Part shown: in pieces, positions 34,829 to 43,515 of the stretch
Layout: every line of letters starts with the position of its first letter
Position numbering within the stretch: the first letter of the stretch is position 1
NCBI RefSeq assembly: GCF_029892485.1
Contig: NZ_JARXVG010000015.1
Span: 1-64,000, forward strand
Length of the DNA stretch: 64,000 bases
Reading direction: 5' to 3'
From: Variovorax boronicumulans
GTDB taxonomy: Bacteria > Pseudomonadota > Gammaproteobacteria > Burkholderiales > Burkholderiaceae_C
The notes under the pieces: model-generated
Told to the model about the DNA's origin: nothing
What the model saw: only the letters and a program-made list of their open reading frames with translations
Database searches by the model: none
Translations under genes and position numbers: made by a program

Positions 34829-36424
34829 TCAGGCCGTGAGCAGCCCCTTGCGCCGCAAGTCTTTCAACGCCAGCGCCACCTGTTGCTGCGCGAAATCCTT
34901 CAGCGCCTCGGGATCGGTCAGCGGCTGTTCGTCCTTGATGAATCGAAGGCGGTCTGCACGCACTTCGGCGGCCAGGTGTTCGGCCAGCGCCTCGTACGAA
35001 TGCGCGCCGTCGAGCAGCGGCAGCAGGCTGCGCTCGAGCAGCGTGAGTCCCACGGACTCGTGCCACTGGTTGCATGCGTGAGCGTTGGCGCCCGCCGTGA
35101 GCGCAAGGCCGGGCGCGCCGCGAACGCTGGCCAGGGCTTGCGGCAGGCTGGCGACTTCGGTCGCCGCCGGCACCGGCGTGCGCCGGATCCGCAAGGCACC
35201 GAGGATCACCAGCTCCTCGAGCATGGCCAGCACGATGCGCTCGACCGCATCGCGCGGATCGCCGGTGAGCCTGGTTGCAGTCTCGATCAGCGCCTCGGCA
35301 GAGGCGGACGCCGGATAGCTCGCTTCGAGCAGCTGTGCCACGGCCTTGTGCGCGGGCAGGCGCAGCGTGACCTTGAGGTTGCGCATCGCATTGCAGGGCT
35401 GCTCGCGCGCATCGAGCGTCAGCGCGCCGCCGTCCTCGGTCGCGAACATGCCGGCGAATTCAAGGGCGCGGATGCGTGCCGGATCGAGGCGGTAGCGGAT
35501 GTCCCTGGCGCGCTCCTGCTTGACCAGCAGCGTCTGGCGGAAGGTGCGGTTGACCAGGAAATCGAGGTACTGCTCCATCATGATCTGGCTGCCGCCGCAT
35601 TCGCGCAGCAGCGGATCGCGCACCTTCTCGCCGTAGTTCTGCACGAACATGGTCGAGGGCTCCGCATCGCACAGGTAGGCCAGGCCGCGGGCATCGGCGC
35701 GCGCGGCGAACTCCTTGAAATAGCAGGGCTCGTTGCAGGGTTCGAGAAATTCGTGCAGCAGGTAATAGCCGCTGGAGCCGCGCACGATGGGCATGGTTTC
35801 CTCGAGCGTTTTCTTGAGCACGCTGTCGGGGCGCGCCGACTGCTCGAGGAATTCGAGCATGCCGCGCGCGTAGGCCAGTTTTTCGTCGGGCGTGTCGCGC
35901 GGGCCGCCGCGCAGGATCATCGCGTCGCGCACGATCTCGCGCGCCTTCCAGCCCGGGTACACGTTGTAGCTCACGTAGGCCACGCCGTTCGGCGCGAGAT
36001 TCTCCGAGCAGATGCGCAGGATCGCGTCCTGCACCGGACCCGGCACCCAGCTGTAGACGCCGTGGCAGACGATGTAGTCGAACTGGCCGAACGAGGCGTC
36101 GATGTCGGCGATGTTGAACGCCTTCAGCTCCACATTCGACAGGCCCGCATGGGCGATGGCCGCAACGCCCTGCGATACCTGCACGGTCGACAGGTCGACG
36201 CCGACGGCGCGCGCTTCGGGGTGGCGCGCCGCGAAGGGAATCAGATTGCCGCCGGCCGCGCAGCCGAGCTCGAGCACGCGGGCCGTGGCGGGAGCGGGCG
36301 CATCGAGCCCAAACAGGAAGGCCAGCGCCTCCAGGTGCTCCATCGCGGACTGCGGGAACGGGTGCGAGTCGTAGGGCACCGTGTCGTAGTAGCTGGTCAG
36401 CGTGGAAGTCAGTGAGTCCGGCAC
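34829..36424 (-). CDS. Class I methyltransferase with regulatory domain
   Basis: A 531-residue protein. Residues 45-160 form a SAM-dependent methyltransferase fold (RVLELGCAAGGNLIPFA, then VGVDLSTVQVSQ). The middle and C-terminal parts match the methyltransferase regulatory domain family (LHEFLEPCNEPCYFKEFAARA, ...RTFRQTLLVK), ending in a winged-helix-like PqqD-type tail (ALAEHLAAEVRADRL). Several Cys (C231 and C235 in CNEPC) may bind metal. The substrate is unknown. It lies 51 bases upstream of ggt on the same strand. Confidence 0.82.
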   Translation of the reverse strand: MPDSLTSTLTSYYDTVPYDSHPFPQSAMEHLEALAFLFGLDAPAPATARVLELGCAAGGNLIPFAARHPEARAVGVDLSTVQVSQGVAAIAHAGLSNVELKAFNIADIDASFGQFDYIVCHGVYSWVPGPVQDAILRICSENLAPNGVAYVSYNVYPGWKAREIVRDAMILRGGPRDTPDEKLAYARGMLEFLEQSARPDSVLKKTLEETMPIVRGSSGYYLLHEFLEPCNEPCYFKEFAARADARGLAYLCDAEPSTMFVQNYGEKVRDPLLRECGGSQIMMEQYLDFLVNRTFRQTLLVKQERARDIRYRLDPARIRALEFAGMFATEDGGALTLDAREQPCNAMRNLKVTLRLPAHKAVAQLLEASYPASASAEALIETATRLTGDPRDAVERIVLAMLEELVILGALRIRRTPVPAATEVASLPQALASVRGAPGLALTAGANAHACNQWHESVGLTLLERSLLPLLDGAHSYEALAEHLAAEVRADRLRFIKDEQPLTDPEALKDFAQQQVALALKDLRRKGLLTA

Positions 36425-36501
36425 GAGCGTCCTTGGGATCGGGGAGAGGAGCTGCGGGTTGCGAGGCGCAGCGCTCGCCGACTATAGCCCCGCGATCAGG
36501 C

Positions 36502-36528
36502 AAAAAAAACCCAGCGGCGACGCTGGGC
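36502..36528 (-). terminator. Rho-independent terminator after the 86-residue unknown gene
   Basis: CCCAGC, loop GGCGAC, GCTGGG, followed on the minus strand by a run of eight T (complement of the A run at 36502-36509). It supports the leftward 86-residue gene (36597-36857) as a real transcription unit. Confidence 0.8.
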
Positions 36529-36596
36529 TCAAGCCTTTCTGCTGGCATGGCATCAAGGACCCCGCGCAGGTTGACCGGCGGGGGACGGCGAACCCG

Positions 36597-36857
36597 TCAA
36601 GGAGAAATCGGGCGCTGCCCAGAAGGCAGCCGATAGGGCGGAACGGCGGATGCCGGCTCCGAGATTTGGGCGACAGGTCGGTCGACAGGGCGGAGCCAGT
36701 CGACCGCGGCATCGTCGGGCCGCATGGCCCGCAGCCGCGCATCGCGCCGGAGATGGCGTGCGAGGTCTTCCAGCTCAAGGACATCGACCGTGTGCCAGCG
36801 CTGCCGCAACCGATGCGCGCAGGCGGCGATCCAGAGGGTGGCCGGAATGTTTTCCAT
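36597..36857 (-). CDS. Unknown small protein under a LexA-type box
   Basis: An 86-residue protein (MENIPATLWIAACAHRLRQRW...) with a helical, Arg-rich centre (LEDLARHLRRDARLRAMRPDD) and a Pro-rich tail. I do not recognise a family. The start codon is 10 bases from the edge of the LexA-type palindrome at 36868-36887, and there is no clear Shine-Dalgarno site. A good terminator follows the gene at 36502-36528. Divergent from another unknown gene. The layout suggests DNA damage induction. Coding status is probable, not certain. Confidence 0.55.
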   Translation of the reverse strand: MENIPATLWIAACAHRLRQRWHTVDVLELEDLARHLRRDARLRAMRPDDAAVDWLRPVDRPVAQISEPASAVPPYRLPSGQRPISP

Positions 36858-36867
36858 GAGAGGATTT

Positions 36868-36887
36868 TACTGTATATTTGTACAGTA
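36868..36887. promoter_or_regulatory. LexA-type SOS box between divergent unknown genes
   Basis: TACTGTATATTTGTACAGTA: perfect 7-base arms (TACTGTA/TACAGTA) around a 6-base spacer. It contains CTGT-N8-ACAG, the LexA consensus of beta- and gammaproteobacteria, with an AT-rich centre. It lies in the 50-base gap between two divergent start codons (36857 and 36908), so one LexA dimer could repress both genes. Confidence 0.82.
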
Positions 36888-36907
36888 TTTCCATCGAGGA
36901 TGCCGTC

Positions 36908-37195
36908 ATGTCCAAGACCGAAGCGACCGAAGATATAGCCCCTGCGCCCAATCACGCATTGACCGAGGCCCTGGCCTGGATTTCGAAGTTTGCGCACGCC
37001 TGGAAGGCCATCGAGCCCGCACCCGGGAGCCTCAGCATCGACGGCTTCATCATCTGGGGACCCGTGCTCTACGAGAAGCACAAGGATGAAGATCCGGTGA
37101 AGCTTGCGCAGCAGCTGTTCGGCAAGTCCGGCGCGTACTCCAGGTATCTCTATCCCGGACGCAAGCCGGGCGCGGGCGTACACCTGGCGTCTTAG
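36908..37195 (+). CDS. Unknown small protein under a LexA-type box
   Basis: A 95-residue soluble protein (MSKTEATEDIAPAPNHALTE...). It has an amphipathic helix LTEALAWISKFAHAWKAIEP, then a GSLSIDGFIIWGPVLYEKH segment and a basic end (GKSGAYSRYLYPGRKPG). The ATG at 36908 has GAGGA upstream and lies 20 bases after the LexA-type box; a TTG at 36878 would start inside the box. No family recognised. A lipoprotein gene starts nine bases after the stop, in the same direction. Confidence 0.7.
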   Translation: MSKTEATEDIAPAPNHALTEALAWISKFAHAWKAIEPAPGSLSIDGFIIWGPVLYEKHKDEDPVKLAQQLFGKSGAYSRYLYPGRKPGAGVHLAS

Positions 37196-37204
37196 AATGG
37201 CCCG

Positions 37205-37417
37205 ATGAATTGGCGCACCACACTGCTTCCGCTTGGTTTGATCATTGCGGTCCTCACCGGCTGTTCGGCCCCGAACGAGATCGTGCCGTTCCGCGAAGGC
37301 GTCCTGCGTGCGCCGAGCTACACGCTCGCAGCGGATTATTGCAGCGCAAAGAGCCTCACTCCGAAGTGGATCGGCAGGGCGCCGGCGGAGTCGGGTGTGC
37401 TGTTCCAGTGCTACTGA
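37205..37417 (+). CDS. Small lipoprotein
   Basis: A 70-residue protein with a type II signal (MNWRTTLLPLGLIIAVLTGC; Cys 20 is the lipid site) and a short mature part with two further Cys (DYCSAKSLTP, ...LFQCY) that could form a disulfide. It follows the LexA-box gene by nine bases, so it may be in the same transcript. No function known. Confidence 0.7.
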   Translation: MNWRTTLLPLGLIIAVLTGCSAPNEIVPFREGVLRAPSYTLAADYCSAKSLTPKWIGRAPAESGVLFQCY

Positions 37418-37433
37418 AGCTCTGCGGTGGAAT

Positions 37434-37468
37434 AAAAAACGGCAGCCATTGGTGACAATGGCTGCCGT
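37434..37468 (-). terminator. Terminator of ssrA
   Basis: CGGCAGCCATTG, loop GTGA, CAATGGCTGCCG: a perfect 12-base stem. On the minus strand it is followed by a run of six T. It lies just past the tmRNA 3' CCA, so it ends the tmRNA precursor. It may also stop rightward transcripts from the lipoprotein gene. Confidence 0.9.
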
Positions 37469-37477
37469 TCTGTTGAG

Positions 37478-37864
37478 TGGTGGAGCTGGGGGGATTTGAA
37501 CCCCCGTCCGCAAGCCTTCATCGCGCAGTTCTACATGTTTAGTGATCTGATTTGAGTCTCGCTTCCGGAGTCGCGCAGTCACACGCTAAACCGGACGCCA
37601 GCACCCTATTTTCTCGCCCCGACCCAAGGTACCCGGATCGGAGCCAGCCGATGTAATTATCTTTGCAGCCGGGAGGATTCAGATTGCTCTGTCACCCCCT
37701 TGCCCAGCCCATCGGCCTGCTGTTGCAAAGCTCACTGGCAATTAAGCAGCGAGTGCGAAACGTTCGTCGTTTGCAGTTAGTTTGTTTGAATCTGTTTTAC
37801 GAGCGCATTCAGCTCGACATGCCCCGCTGCGATTCCGAACCCACGTCGAAACCAGTGCAGCCCC
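37478..37864 (-). ncRNA. ssrA: tmRNA
   Basis: About 387 bases. The 5' end GGGGCTGCACTGGTTTCGAC is conserved. The 3' end has the tRNA-like T arm GGGTTCAAATCCCCCCAGC and an encoded CCA. The tag reading frame at 37742-37774 encodes ANDERFALAA and a TAA, with GCA as resume codon. tmRNA frees stalled ribosomes and tags the unfinished protein for ClpXP. It is divergent from nothing and ends at a strong terminator. A 366-residue reading frame over it on the same strand is spurious. Confidence 0.97.
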
Positions 37865-37876
37865 AAGCCTTGCATT

Positions 37877-38545
37877 TTAGGCGCTATCGAGCAAATGCAA
37901 GAGCTCCGTGGGCGAAGATATTGACGCATCGGCCTGCCAGAGCGTCGAATCGGCCTGCGATCCCATGTAGCCATAGGTAGCGGCCACCGTCAGCATGCCG
38001 GCGGCGCGGCCCGCGATGATGTCGCGCTCGTCGTCGCCCACATAGATGCACGCCTCCGAGGGAACACCCAGTCGCCGCGCCGCTTCGTGGAGCGGTTCGG
38101 GATGCGGCTTGGCATGCGGCGTGGTGTCACCGCTCACGATGGCGCGCGCACTGGCGAAAAGCGGGATGGCGCGGGTCAACGGATCGGTGAATCGCATCGA
38201 CTTGTTGGTGACCACCCCCCACAGCAGACCGCGCGCCTGAATCGCATCGATCAGCGCCTGGACGCCGTCGAACACCTGTGTGTTGAGCAGCATGCGGCGC
38301 TCGTAAGTCACGAAGAACTCTTCGCGTAGCTCCGGGAATTCGGGGGCATCGGGCGTGATGCCGAATGCCACGCCGAGCATGCCTCGCGCGCCCGAACCGG
38401 CGAACGGGCGGTAGCGCTCCAAGGGATAGGATTCAAGGCCTCTGTCGGTCCGCATCTTGTCGGCTGCAGCGCCCAGGTCAGGCGCGCTGTCGATCAGCGT
38501 GCCGTCCAGGTCGAACAGAACAGCGCGTGTGAGTGCGCCCTTCAT
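37877..38545 (-). CDS. gph: Phosphoglycolate phosphatase
   Basis: A 222-residue HAD-superfamily phosphatase that removes 2-phosphoglycolate. It has the nucleophile motif FDLDGTLIDS (D12, D14), a helical cap, TNKS (motif II-type), a Lys in HAKPHPEPL and the metal motif GDDERDI. Its start overlaps the ubiG stop by four bases (38542-38545), a gene pair common in betaproteobacteria. The end lies 13 bases before the 5' end of ssrA. Confidence 0.92.
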   Translation of the reverse strand: MKGALTRAVLFDLDGTLIDSAPDLGAAADKMRTDRGLESYPLERYRPFAGSGARGMLGVAFGITPDAPEFPELREEFFVTYERRMLLNTQVFDGVQALIDAIQARGLLWGVVTNKSMRFTDPLTRAIPLFASARAIVSGDTTPHAKPHPEPLHEAARRLGVPSEACIYVGDDERDIIAGRAAGMLTVAATYGYMGSQADSTLWQADASISSPTELLHLLDSA

Positions 38546-39270
38546 CCCTGCGAAGCCGGCAGTGGCGGCCTTTGCGTTGCGAACATGTAGTTGACGCTGG
38601 TGTCGGCACTGAGCCAGTAGCGACGGGTCAGCGGGTTGTGCTCCATGCCACGCGTGTGCCGCAGATCAAGGCCTGCTGCGCGGCAGTAGGCGGCGAGTTC
38701 GCTGGGACGAATCAGCTTCGCATACTCGTGGGTGCCACGCGGCAGCATCCCGAGGATGTATTCCGCACCTACGATCGCCAGCGCGAAGGACTTCAGGTTG
38801 CGGTTGATGGTTGAGAAAAACACCCACCCGCCGGGCTTGACCAGCGTGGCGCAGGCCTGGATCACCGAAGCGGGCTTCGGCACGTGTTCCAGCATTTCCA
38901 TGCAGGTGACGACATCGAAGCTGCCCGGTTGCTCCTCGGCCAGCGCCTCTGCACTGATCTCGCGATACTTGACGCCGCGCGTGCCGGCCTCGAGCGCATG
39001 CAGTTGCGCGACCTTGAGCGCCTTGCCTGCGAGGTCGATCCCCAGCACGTCTGCGCCCTTGCGAGCCATCGAGTCAGCCAGGATTCCGCCGCCGCAACCG
39101 ATATCGAGCACGCGATGCTGCGAAATAGGTGCAATACCGTCAATCCATTCGAGACGCAGTGGATTAATTTCGTGCAGTGGGCGGAATTCGCTCTCCAAAT
39201 CCCACCACCGATGCGCCAGTTCTGAAAACTTGGCGAGTTCAGCCGGATCGGCATTCACATTTTCTGTCAT
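38542..39270 (-). CDS. ubiG: Ubiquinone biosynthesis O-methyltransferase
   Basis: A 242-residue SAM-dependent enzyme for the two O-methylations of ubiquinone synthesis. SAM-binding motif VLDIGCGGGILAD (54-66), LGIDLAGKAL, and the family start FSELAHRWWDLESEFRPLHEINPLRLEW (parts). The ATG at 39270 is preferred because it fits the family start; the frame continues to 39336 without matches. Length is typical. Confidence 0.95.
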   Translation of the reverse strand: MTENVNADPAELAKFSELAHRWWDLESEFRPLHEINPLRLEWIDGIAPISQHRVLDIGCGGGILADSMARKGADVLGIDLAGKALKVAQLHALEAGTRGVKYREISAEALAEEQPGSFDVVTCMEMLEHVPKPASVIQACATLVKPGGWVFFSTINRNLKSFALAIVGAEYILGMLPRGTHEYAKLIRPSELAAYCRAAGLDLRHTRGMEHNPLTRRYWLSADTSVNYMFATQRPPLPASQG

Positions 39271-39350
39271 AGGGCAATTATGAAGCGGGCAATGCCCGGC
39301 ACGCGCAGGACGATCTTGTTGAATTCTTGCCGTCAAATTCGACGGGCATA

Positions 39351-39375
39351 AAAAAACCCCGCCGAGGCGGGGTTT
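39351..39375 (-). terminator. Terminator of the OmpA-family gene
   Basis: CCCCGC, loop CGAG, GCGGGG with flanking A and T runs; on the minus strand it is followed by six T. It lies about 25 bases past the OmpA-family stop. Confidence 0.88.
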
Positions 39376-39398
39376 CTATCATCGATGGAATCGATCGA

Positions 39399-40049
39399 TT
39401 AGTTGGCGCGAGTGCCGACCACTTCGATTTCCACGCGACGGTTCTTGGCGCGGCCTTCCTTGGTGCGGTTGTCAGCCACTGGCTGCTTCTCGCCCTTGCC
39501 TTCGGTGTAGACGCGGTTGCGTTCGATGCCCTTCGAGACCAGGAAGGCCTTGACGGCTTCGGCGCGACGCACCGACAGACGCTGGTTGTAGGCGTCCGTA
39601 CCGATCGAGTCGGTGTGGCCCACAGCAATGATCACTTCGAGGTTGACACCACGGATCTTCTCGACCAGGTCGGTCAGCTTGGCGCGACCTTCAGGCTTCA
39701 GAACCGACTTGTCGAAGTCGAAGAATGCGTCGGCTGCGAAGGTCACCTTCGAAGCAGCGACAGCGGGCGGTGCGCCAGGAGCAACAGGAGCTGCGCCAGG
39801 TGCTGCAGGCGCAGCAACTGCGGGAACCAGAGCGCCGTCGCAACCGGCGGCGGCGGTAGCCGGCGTCCAGTTGGCATCGCGCCAGCACAGTTCGTTCGTA
39901 CCGTTCTTCCAGACCAGTTCGCCGGTGCCGTTTTGCCAGTTGTCGATCGTAGGACCGCCGTCCGCAGCGGTGACACGGGTCTGCGCGCCGGCGGCAGTGG
40001 CGAGCGCAGCGACTGCAAACATCATCGCCACTTTATTCAGTTTCTTCAT
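39399..40049 (-). CDS. ompA: OmpA-family outer membrane protein
   Basis: A 216-residue envelope protein. Signal peptide 1-22 (...AALATAAGAQT), a short Trp- and Cys-containing N-terminal part (C55, C69, in NELCWRDANW and AGCDGALV), a Pro/Ala linker, and a C-terminal OmpA peptidoglycan-binding domain (about 105-213; FFDFDKSVLKPEGRAKL, VGHTDSIGTDAYNQRLS, NRRVEIEV). It lacks the usual 8-strand barrel, so it links the envelope to peptidoglycan. The order gyrA divergent from ompA, ubiG, gph is conserved in Burkholderiales. Confidence 0.92.
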   Translation of the reverse strand: MKKLNKVAMMFAVAALATAAGAQTRVTAADGGPTIDNWQNGTGELVWKNGTNELCWRDANWTPATAAAGCDGALVPAVAAPAAPGAAPVAPGAPPAVAASKVTFAADAFFDFDKSVLKPEGRAKLTDLVEKIRGVNLEVIIAVGHTDSIGTDAYNQRLSVRRAEAVKAFLVSKGIERNRVYTEGKGEKQPVADNRTKEGRAKNRRVEIEVVGTRAN

Positions 40050-40273
40050 GGTTCTCCTCTTGGGGAAAAAGCCGCAGCCGCGCTGCGAATCAAGGACGCT
40101 TTAAGTGACCACCACCCAAAACGTTGAGGCGATTGTGCCATAGGGTCTTTGGCAAACAGGCCGCTGGGCGCCCCCGAAGCGTAGGACGGAGGCGGAATAG
40201 CCGCCTTGTGTTGCGGCGGTGCGACACCCCTCACAGCGTAAAATTTCGCCTTCCTGCCGCCAGCCTCTTGCCC

Positions 40274-42919
40274 ATGACCTCCTTCGCCAAAGAAACCCTG
40301 CCCATCAGTCTCGAAGAGGAAATGCGCAGCAGCTATCTCGATTACGCCATGAGCGTGATCGTGGGCCGAGCGCTACCCGACGCACGCGATGGCCTCAAGC
40401 CTGTGCATCGGCGCGTGCTCTTTGCCATGCACGAACTCAACAACGACTGGAACCGCCCGTACAAGAAGTCGGCCCGTATCGTTGGCGATGTGATCGGTAA
40501 ATACCACCCGCACGGCGATCAATCGGTCTACGACACCATCGTGCGATTGGCGCAGGACTTTTCCATGCGCCACATGCTGGTCGACGGCCAGGGCAACTTC
40601 GGTTCCGTGGATGGAGACAACGCGGCCGCAATGCGCTATACGGAAATCCGGCTGGCCAAAATTGCGCATGAAATGCTGGCCGATATCGACAAGGAAACTG
40701 TCGACTTTCAGGACAATTACGACGGCTCCGAAAAAGAACCGAAAGTTTTGCCGAGCCAACTGCCGAATTTGCTGGTCAATGGCTCGGGCGGTATTGCGGT
40801 CGGCATGGCCACCAATATCCCGCCGCACAACTTGAATGAGGTCGTCGACGCCTGCCTGCATCTGCTGCGCAACCCCGAGGCCAGCATCGACGAGTTGATG
40901 GAAATCGTGCCGGCGCCCGACTTCCCCACCGCCGGCATCATCTACGGCATCAATGGCGTGAAGGACGGCTACCGCACTGGCCGCGGCAAGGTCGTGATGC
41001 GCGCCAAGTGCCACTTCGAGGACATCGACCGCGGCCAGCGCCAGGCGATCATCGTCGACGAGCTCCCCTATCAGGTCAACAAGAAGACGCTGCAGGAGCG
41101 CATGGCCGAGCTGGTCCACGAAAAGAAGATCGAAGGCATCAGCCACATCCAGGACGAGTCCGACAAGTCGGGCATGCGCCTGGTGATCGAACTCAAGCGC
41201 GGCGAAGTGCCCGAGGTTGTGCTCAACAACCTCTACAAGCAGACGCAGCTGCAGGACACCTTCGGCATCAACATGGTGGCCCTGGTCGACGGCCAGCCCA
41301 AGCTGTGCAACCTGAAGGACCTGATCCAGGTCTTCCTGCAGCACCGCCGCGAAGTGGTCACGCGCCGCACGGTCTTCACGCTGCGCAAGGCCCGCGAACG
41401 CGGCCACGTGCTCGAAGGCCTGGCGGTGGCGCTCGCCAACATCGACGAGTTCATCCGGATCATCCGCGAATCGCCGACGCCCCCGGTTGCCAAGGCCGAA
41501 CTGATGACCCGCAGCTGGGACAGCAAGCTGGTGCGCGAAATGCTCACGCGTTCGCGCGCCGACGGTGGCGTGATCAACGCCGACGACTACCGTCCCGAAG
41601 GCCTGGAGCGCGAGTTCGGCATGGGCTCGGATGGTCTCTATCGCCTCTCGGACACGCAAGCCCAGGAAATCCTGCAGATGCGCCTGCAGCGCCTGACCGG
41701 CCTCGAGCAGGACAAGATCGTCGCTGAATACAAGGACGTGATGGCCGAGATCGACGATCTGCTCGACATCCTGTCCAAGCCCGAGCGCGTGTCGGTCATC
41801 ATCGGCGACGAACTGGGCACCATCAAGCAGGAGTTCGGCCAGAGCAAGCTCGGCGCACGCCGCAGCCTGGTGGAGCACAGCGCGTTCGACCTCTCGACCG
41901 AAGACCTGATCACCCCGACGGACATGGTGGTGACGCTCTCGCACAGCGGCTACATCAAGAGCCAGCCGCTGGGCGAATACCGCGCGCAGAAGCGCGGCGG
42001 CCGCGGCAAGCAGGCCACCGCGACGAAGGAAGACGACTGGATCGACCAGCTCTTCATCGCCAACACGCACGATTACATCCTGTGCTTCTCCAACCGCGGC
42101 CGGCTCTACTGGCTCAAGGTGTGGGAAGTGCCGGCGGGTTCGCGCGGCTCGCGCGGCCGGCCGATCGTCAACATGTTCCCGTTGCAGGAAGGCGAGAAGA
42201 TCAACGTCGCGCTCGCCCTCACCGGCGAGAAGCGCAACTTTCCGGCCGACCAGTACGTGTTCATGTCGACCTCGATGGGCACGGTCAAGAAGACCGCGCT
42301 CGACGAGTTCAACAACCCGCGCAAGGGCGGCATCATTGCCGTGAACCTCGACGATGGCGACTACCTCATCGGTGCAGCCCTCACCGACGGCAAGCATGAC
42401 GTGATGCTCTTCAGCGACGGCGGCAAGGCCGTGCGCTTCGCCGAAGACGACGTCCGTCCGCTGGGCCGAAATGCGCGCGGCGTGCGCGGCATGTCGCTCG
42501 ACCCGGGCCAGGGCGTGATCGCCATGCTCGTGGCCGAGGACGAGCAGCAAAGCGTGCTCACCGCCACGGAAAATGGTTACGGAAAGCGAACAAGCATTAC
42601 GGAATACACGCGTCACGGCCGCGGAACCAAAGGCATGATCGCGATTCAACAGAGTGAGCGCAACGGCAAGGTCGTTGCCGCCACTCTCGTGCACGCGGAC
42701 GATGAGATCATGCTCATCACCGACAAGGGTGTGCTCGTGCGCACCCGGGTTGCCGAAATTCGTGAACTGGGTCGCGCGACGCAAGGCGTCACGCTGATCG
42801 GGCTTGACGAAGGCGCCAAACTCAGCGGGCTACAGCGTATCGTCGAAAACGACGCGAACGGCGAGAGCGAGCCGGACGCAGACGATACTTCTACATCTTC
42901 AACGGAGAATCCTCAGTGA
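40274..42919 (+). CDS. gyrA: DNA gyrase subunit A
   Basis: An 881-residue subunit that breaks and rejoins DNA during supercoiling. The ATG at 40274 fits the family start (MTSFAKETLPISLEEEM); the frame upstream is spurious. The catalytic Tyr lies in AAMRYTEIRL and the breakage region holds KYHPHGDQSVYDT. At quinolone positions 83 and 87 it reads Gln and Asp. The C-terminal beta-pinwheel has the GyrA box QKRGGRG. The GTG of the next gene overlaps its stop (GTGA). Confidence 0.97.
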   Translation: MTSFAKETLPISLEEEMRSSYLDYAMSVIVGRALPDARDGLKPVHRRVLFAMHELNNDWNRPYKKSARIVGDVIGKYHPHGDQSVYDTIVRLAQDFSMRHMLVDGQGNFGSVDGDNAAAMRYTEIRLAKIAHEMLADIDKETVDFQDNYDGSEKEPKVLPSQLPNLLVNGSGGIAVGMATNIPPHNLNEVVDACLHLLRNPEASIDELMEIVPAPDFPTAGIIYGINGVKDGYRTGRGKVVMRAKCHFEDIDRGQRQAIIVDELPYQVNKKTLQERMAELVHEKKIEGISHIQDESDKSGMRLVIELKRGEVPEVVLNNLYKQTQLQDTFGINMVALVDGQPKLCNLKDLIQVFLQHRREVVTRRTVFTLRKARERGHVLEGLAVALANIDEFIRIIRESPTPPVAKAELMTRSWDSKLVREMLTRSRADGGVINADDYRPEGLEREFGMGSDGLYRLSDTQAQEILQMRLQRLTGLEQDKIVAEYKDVMAEIDDLLDILSKPERVSVIIGDELGTIKQEFGQSKLGARRSLVEHSAFDLSTEDLITPTDMVVTLSHSGYIKSQPLGEYRAQKRGGRGKQATATKEDDWIDQLFIANTHDYILCFSNRGRLYWLKVWEVPAGSRGSRGRPIVNMFPLQEGEKINVALALTGEKRNFPADQYVFMSTSMGTVKKTALDEFNNPRKGGIIAVNLDDGDYLIGAALTDGKHDVMLFSDGGKAVRFAEDDVRPLGRNARGVRGMSLDPGQGVIAMLVAEDEQQSVLTATENGYGKRTSITEYTRHGRGTKGMIAIQQSERNGKVVAATLVHADDEIMLITDKGVLVRTRVAEIRELGRATQGVTLIGLDEGAKLSGLQRIVENDANGESEPDADDTSTSSTENPQ

Positions 42920-43509
42920 AAAAAATCAAACTCGCACTTCTGACGGTAGCTTTGGCCAGCAGCTCGATGGCCGCCATGGCACAGGACAAGGCCACGCTGA
43001 TCAAGCAGTTCATCGACATCCAGCGCCCCGGCATCGAATCGCTGGCGCGCGGCCTGGTCGAGCAATCCAGCTCGCCGATCGCCCAAGCCGGGTCGCAGTA
43101 CCTGCAGACGCAAGTGCCTGAAGCCAAGCGCGAATCCGCTGCCAAGGCAGCCGACGCCGAGCTCAAGAAGTACTTCGACGACGCCTACCCCCTCGTGCGC
43201 GACAAGGCCATTCAACTGGCACCGGGCGCCCTTACTCCGCTGCTCGAGCAGAACTTCAGCGAAGACGAACTCAAGCAACTGCTGGCCTGGATCAACTCGC
43301 CGCTCAGCAAGAAGTACCAGGAACTGAACCCGAAGATGCAGACTGCATTGACGGAAAAGCTGGTGGCCGAAACCCGCGCCGCCATCGAGCCCAAGATGCG
43401 CGCGCTCGACACCAATGTCGCCAAGGCCCTCGGTGCCCCGACCGACGGTGGCGCCGCCCAAGGTTCCGCACCCGCCAAGGCTCCAGCCAAGGCACCCGCC
43501 AAGAAGTAA
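42916..43509 (+). CDS. DUF2059 exported protein
   Basis: A 197-residue protein with a signal peptide (MKKIKLALLTVALASSSMAAMA) and a DUF2059 domain (about 85-150; LEQNFSEDELKQLLAWINSPLSKKYQEL). The C-terminal 25 residues are Ala/Pro/Lys repeats. The GTG start overlaps the gyrA stop by four bases. Periplasmic; function unknown. The neighbours suggest a conserved place between gyrA and serC. Confidence 0.85.
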   Translation: MKKIKLALLTVALASSSMAAMAQDKATLIKQFIDIQRPGIESLARGLVEQSSSPIAQAGSQYLQTQVPEAKRESAAKAADAELKKYFDDAYPLVRDKAIQLAPGALTPLLEQNFSEDELKQLLAWINSPLSKKYQELNPKMQTALTEKLVAETRAAIEPKMRALDTNVAKALGAPTDGGAAQGSAPAKAPAKAPAKK

Positions 43510-43515
43510 AGCAAC

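Noticed and set aside
36482..37582. A 366-residue leftward frame across the LexA-box region and the tmRNA end
   Set aside because: Its first part is translated tmRNA sequence, and it crosses a terminator and the divergent promoter.
40373..42784. An 803-residue leftward frame over gyrA
   Set aside because: Shadow of gyrA on the other strand, with no family features.
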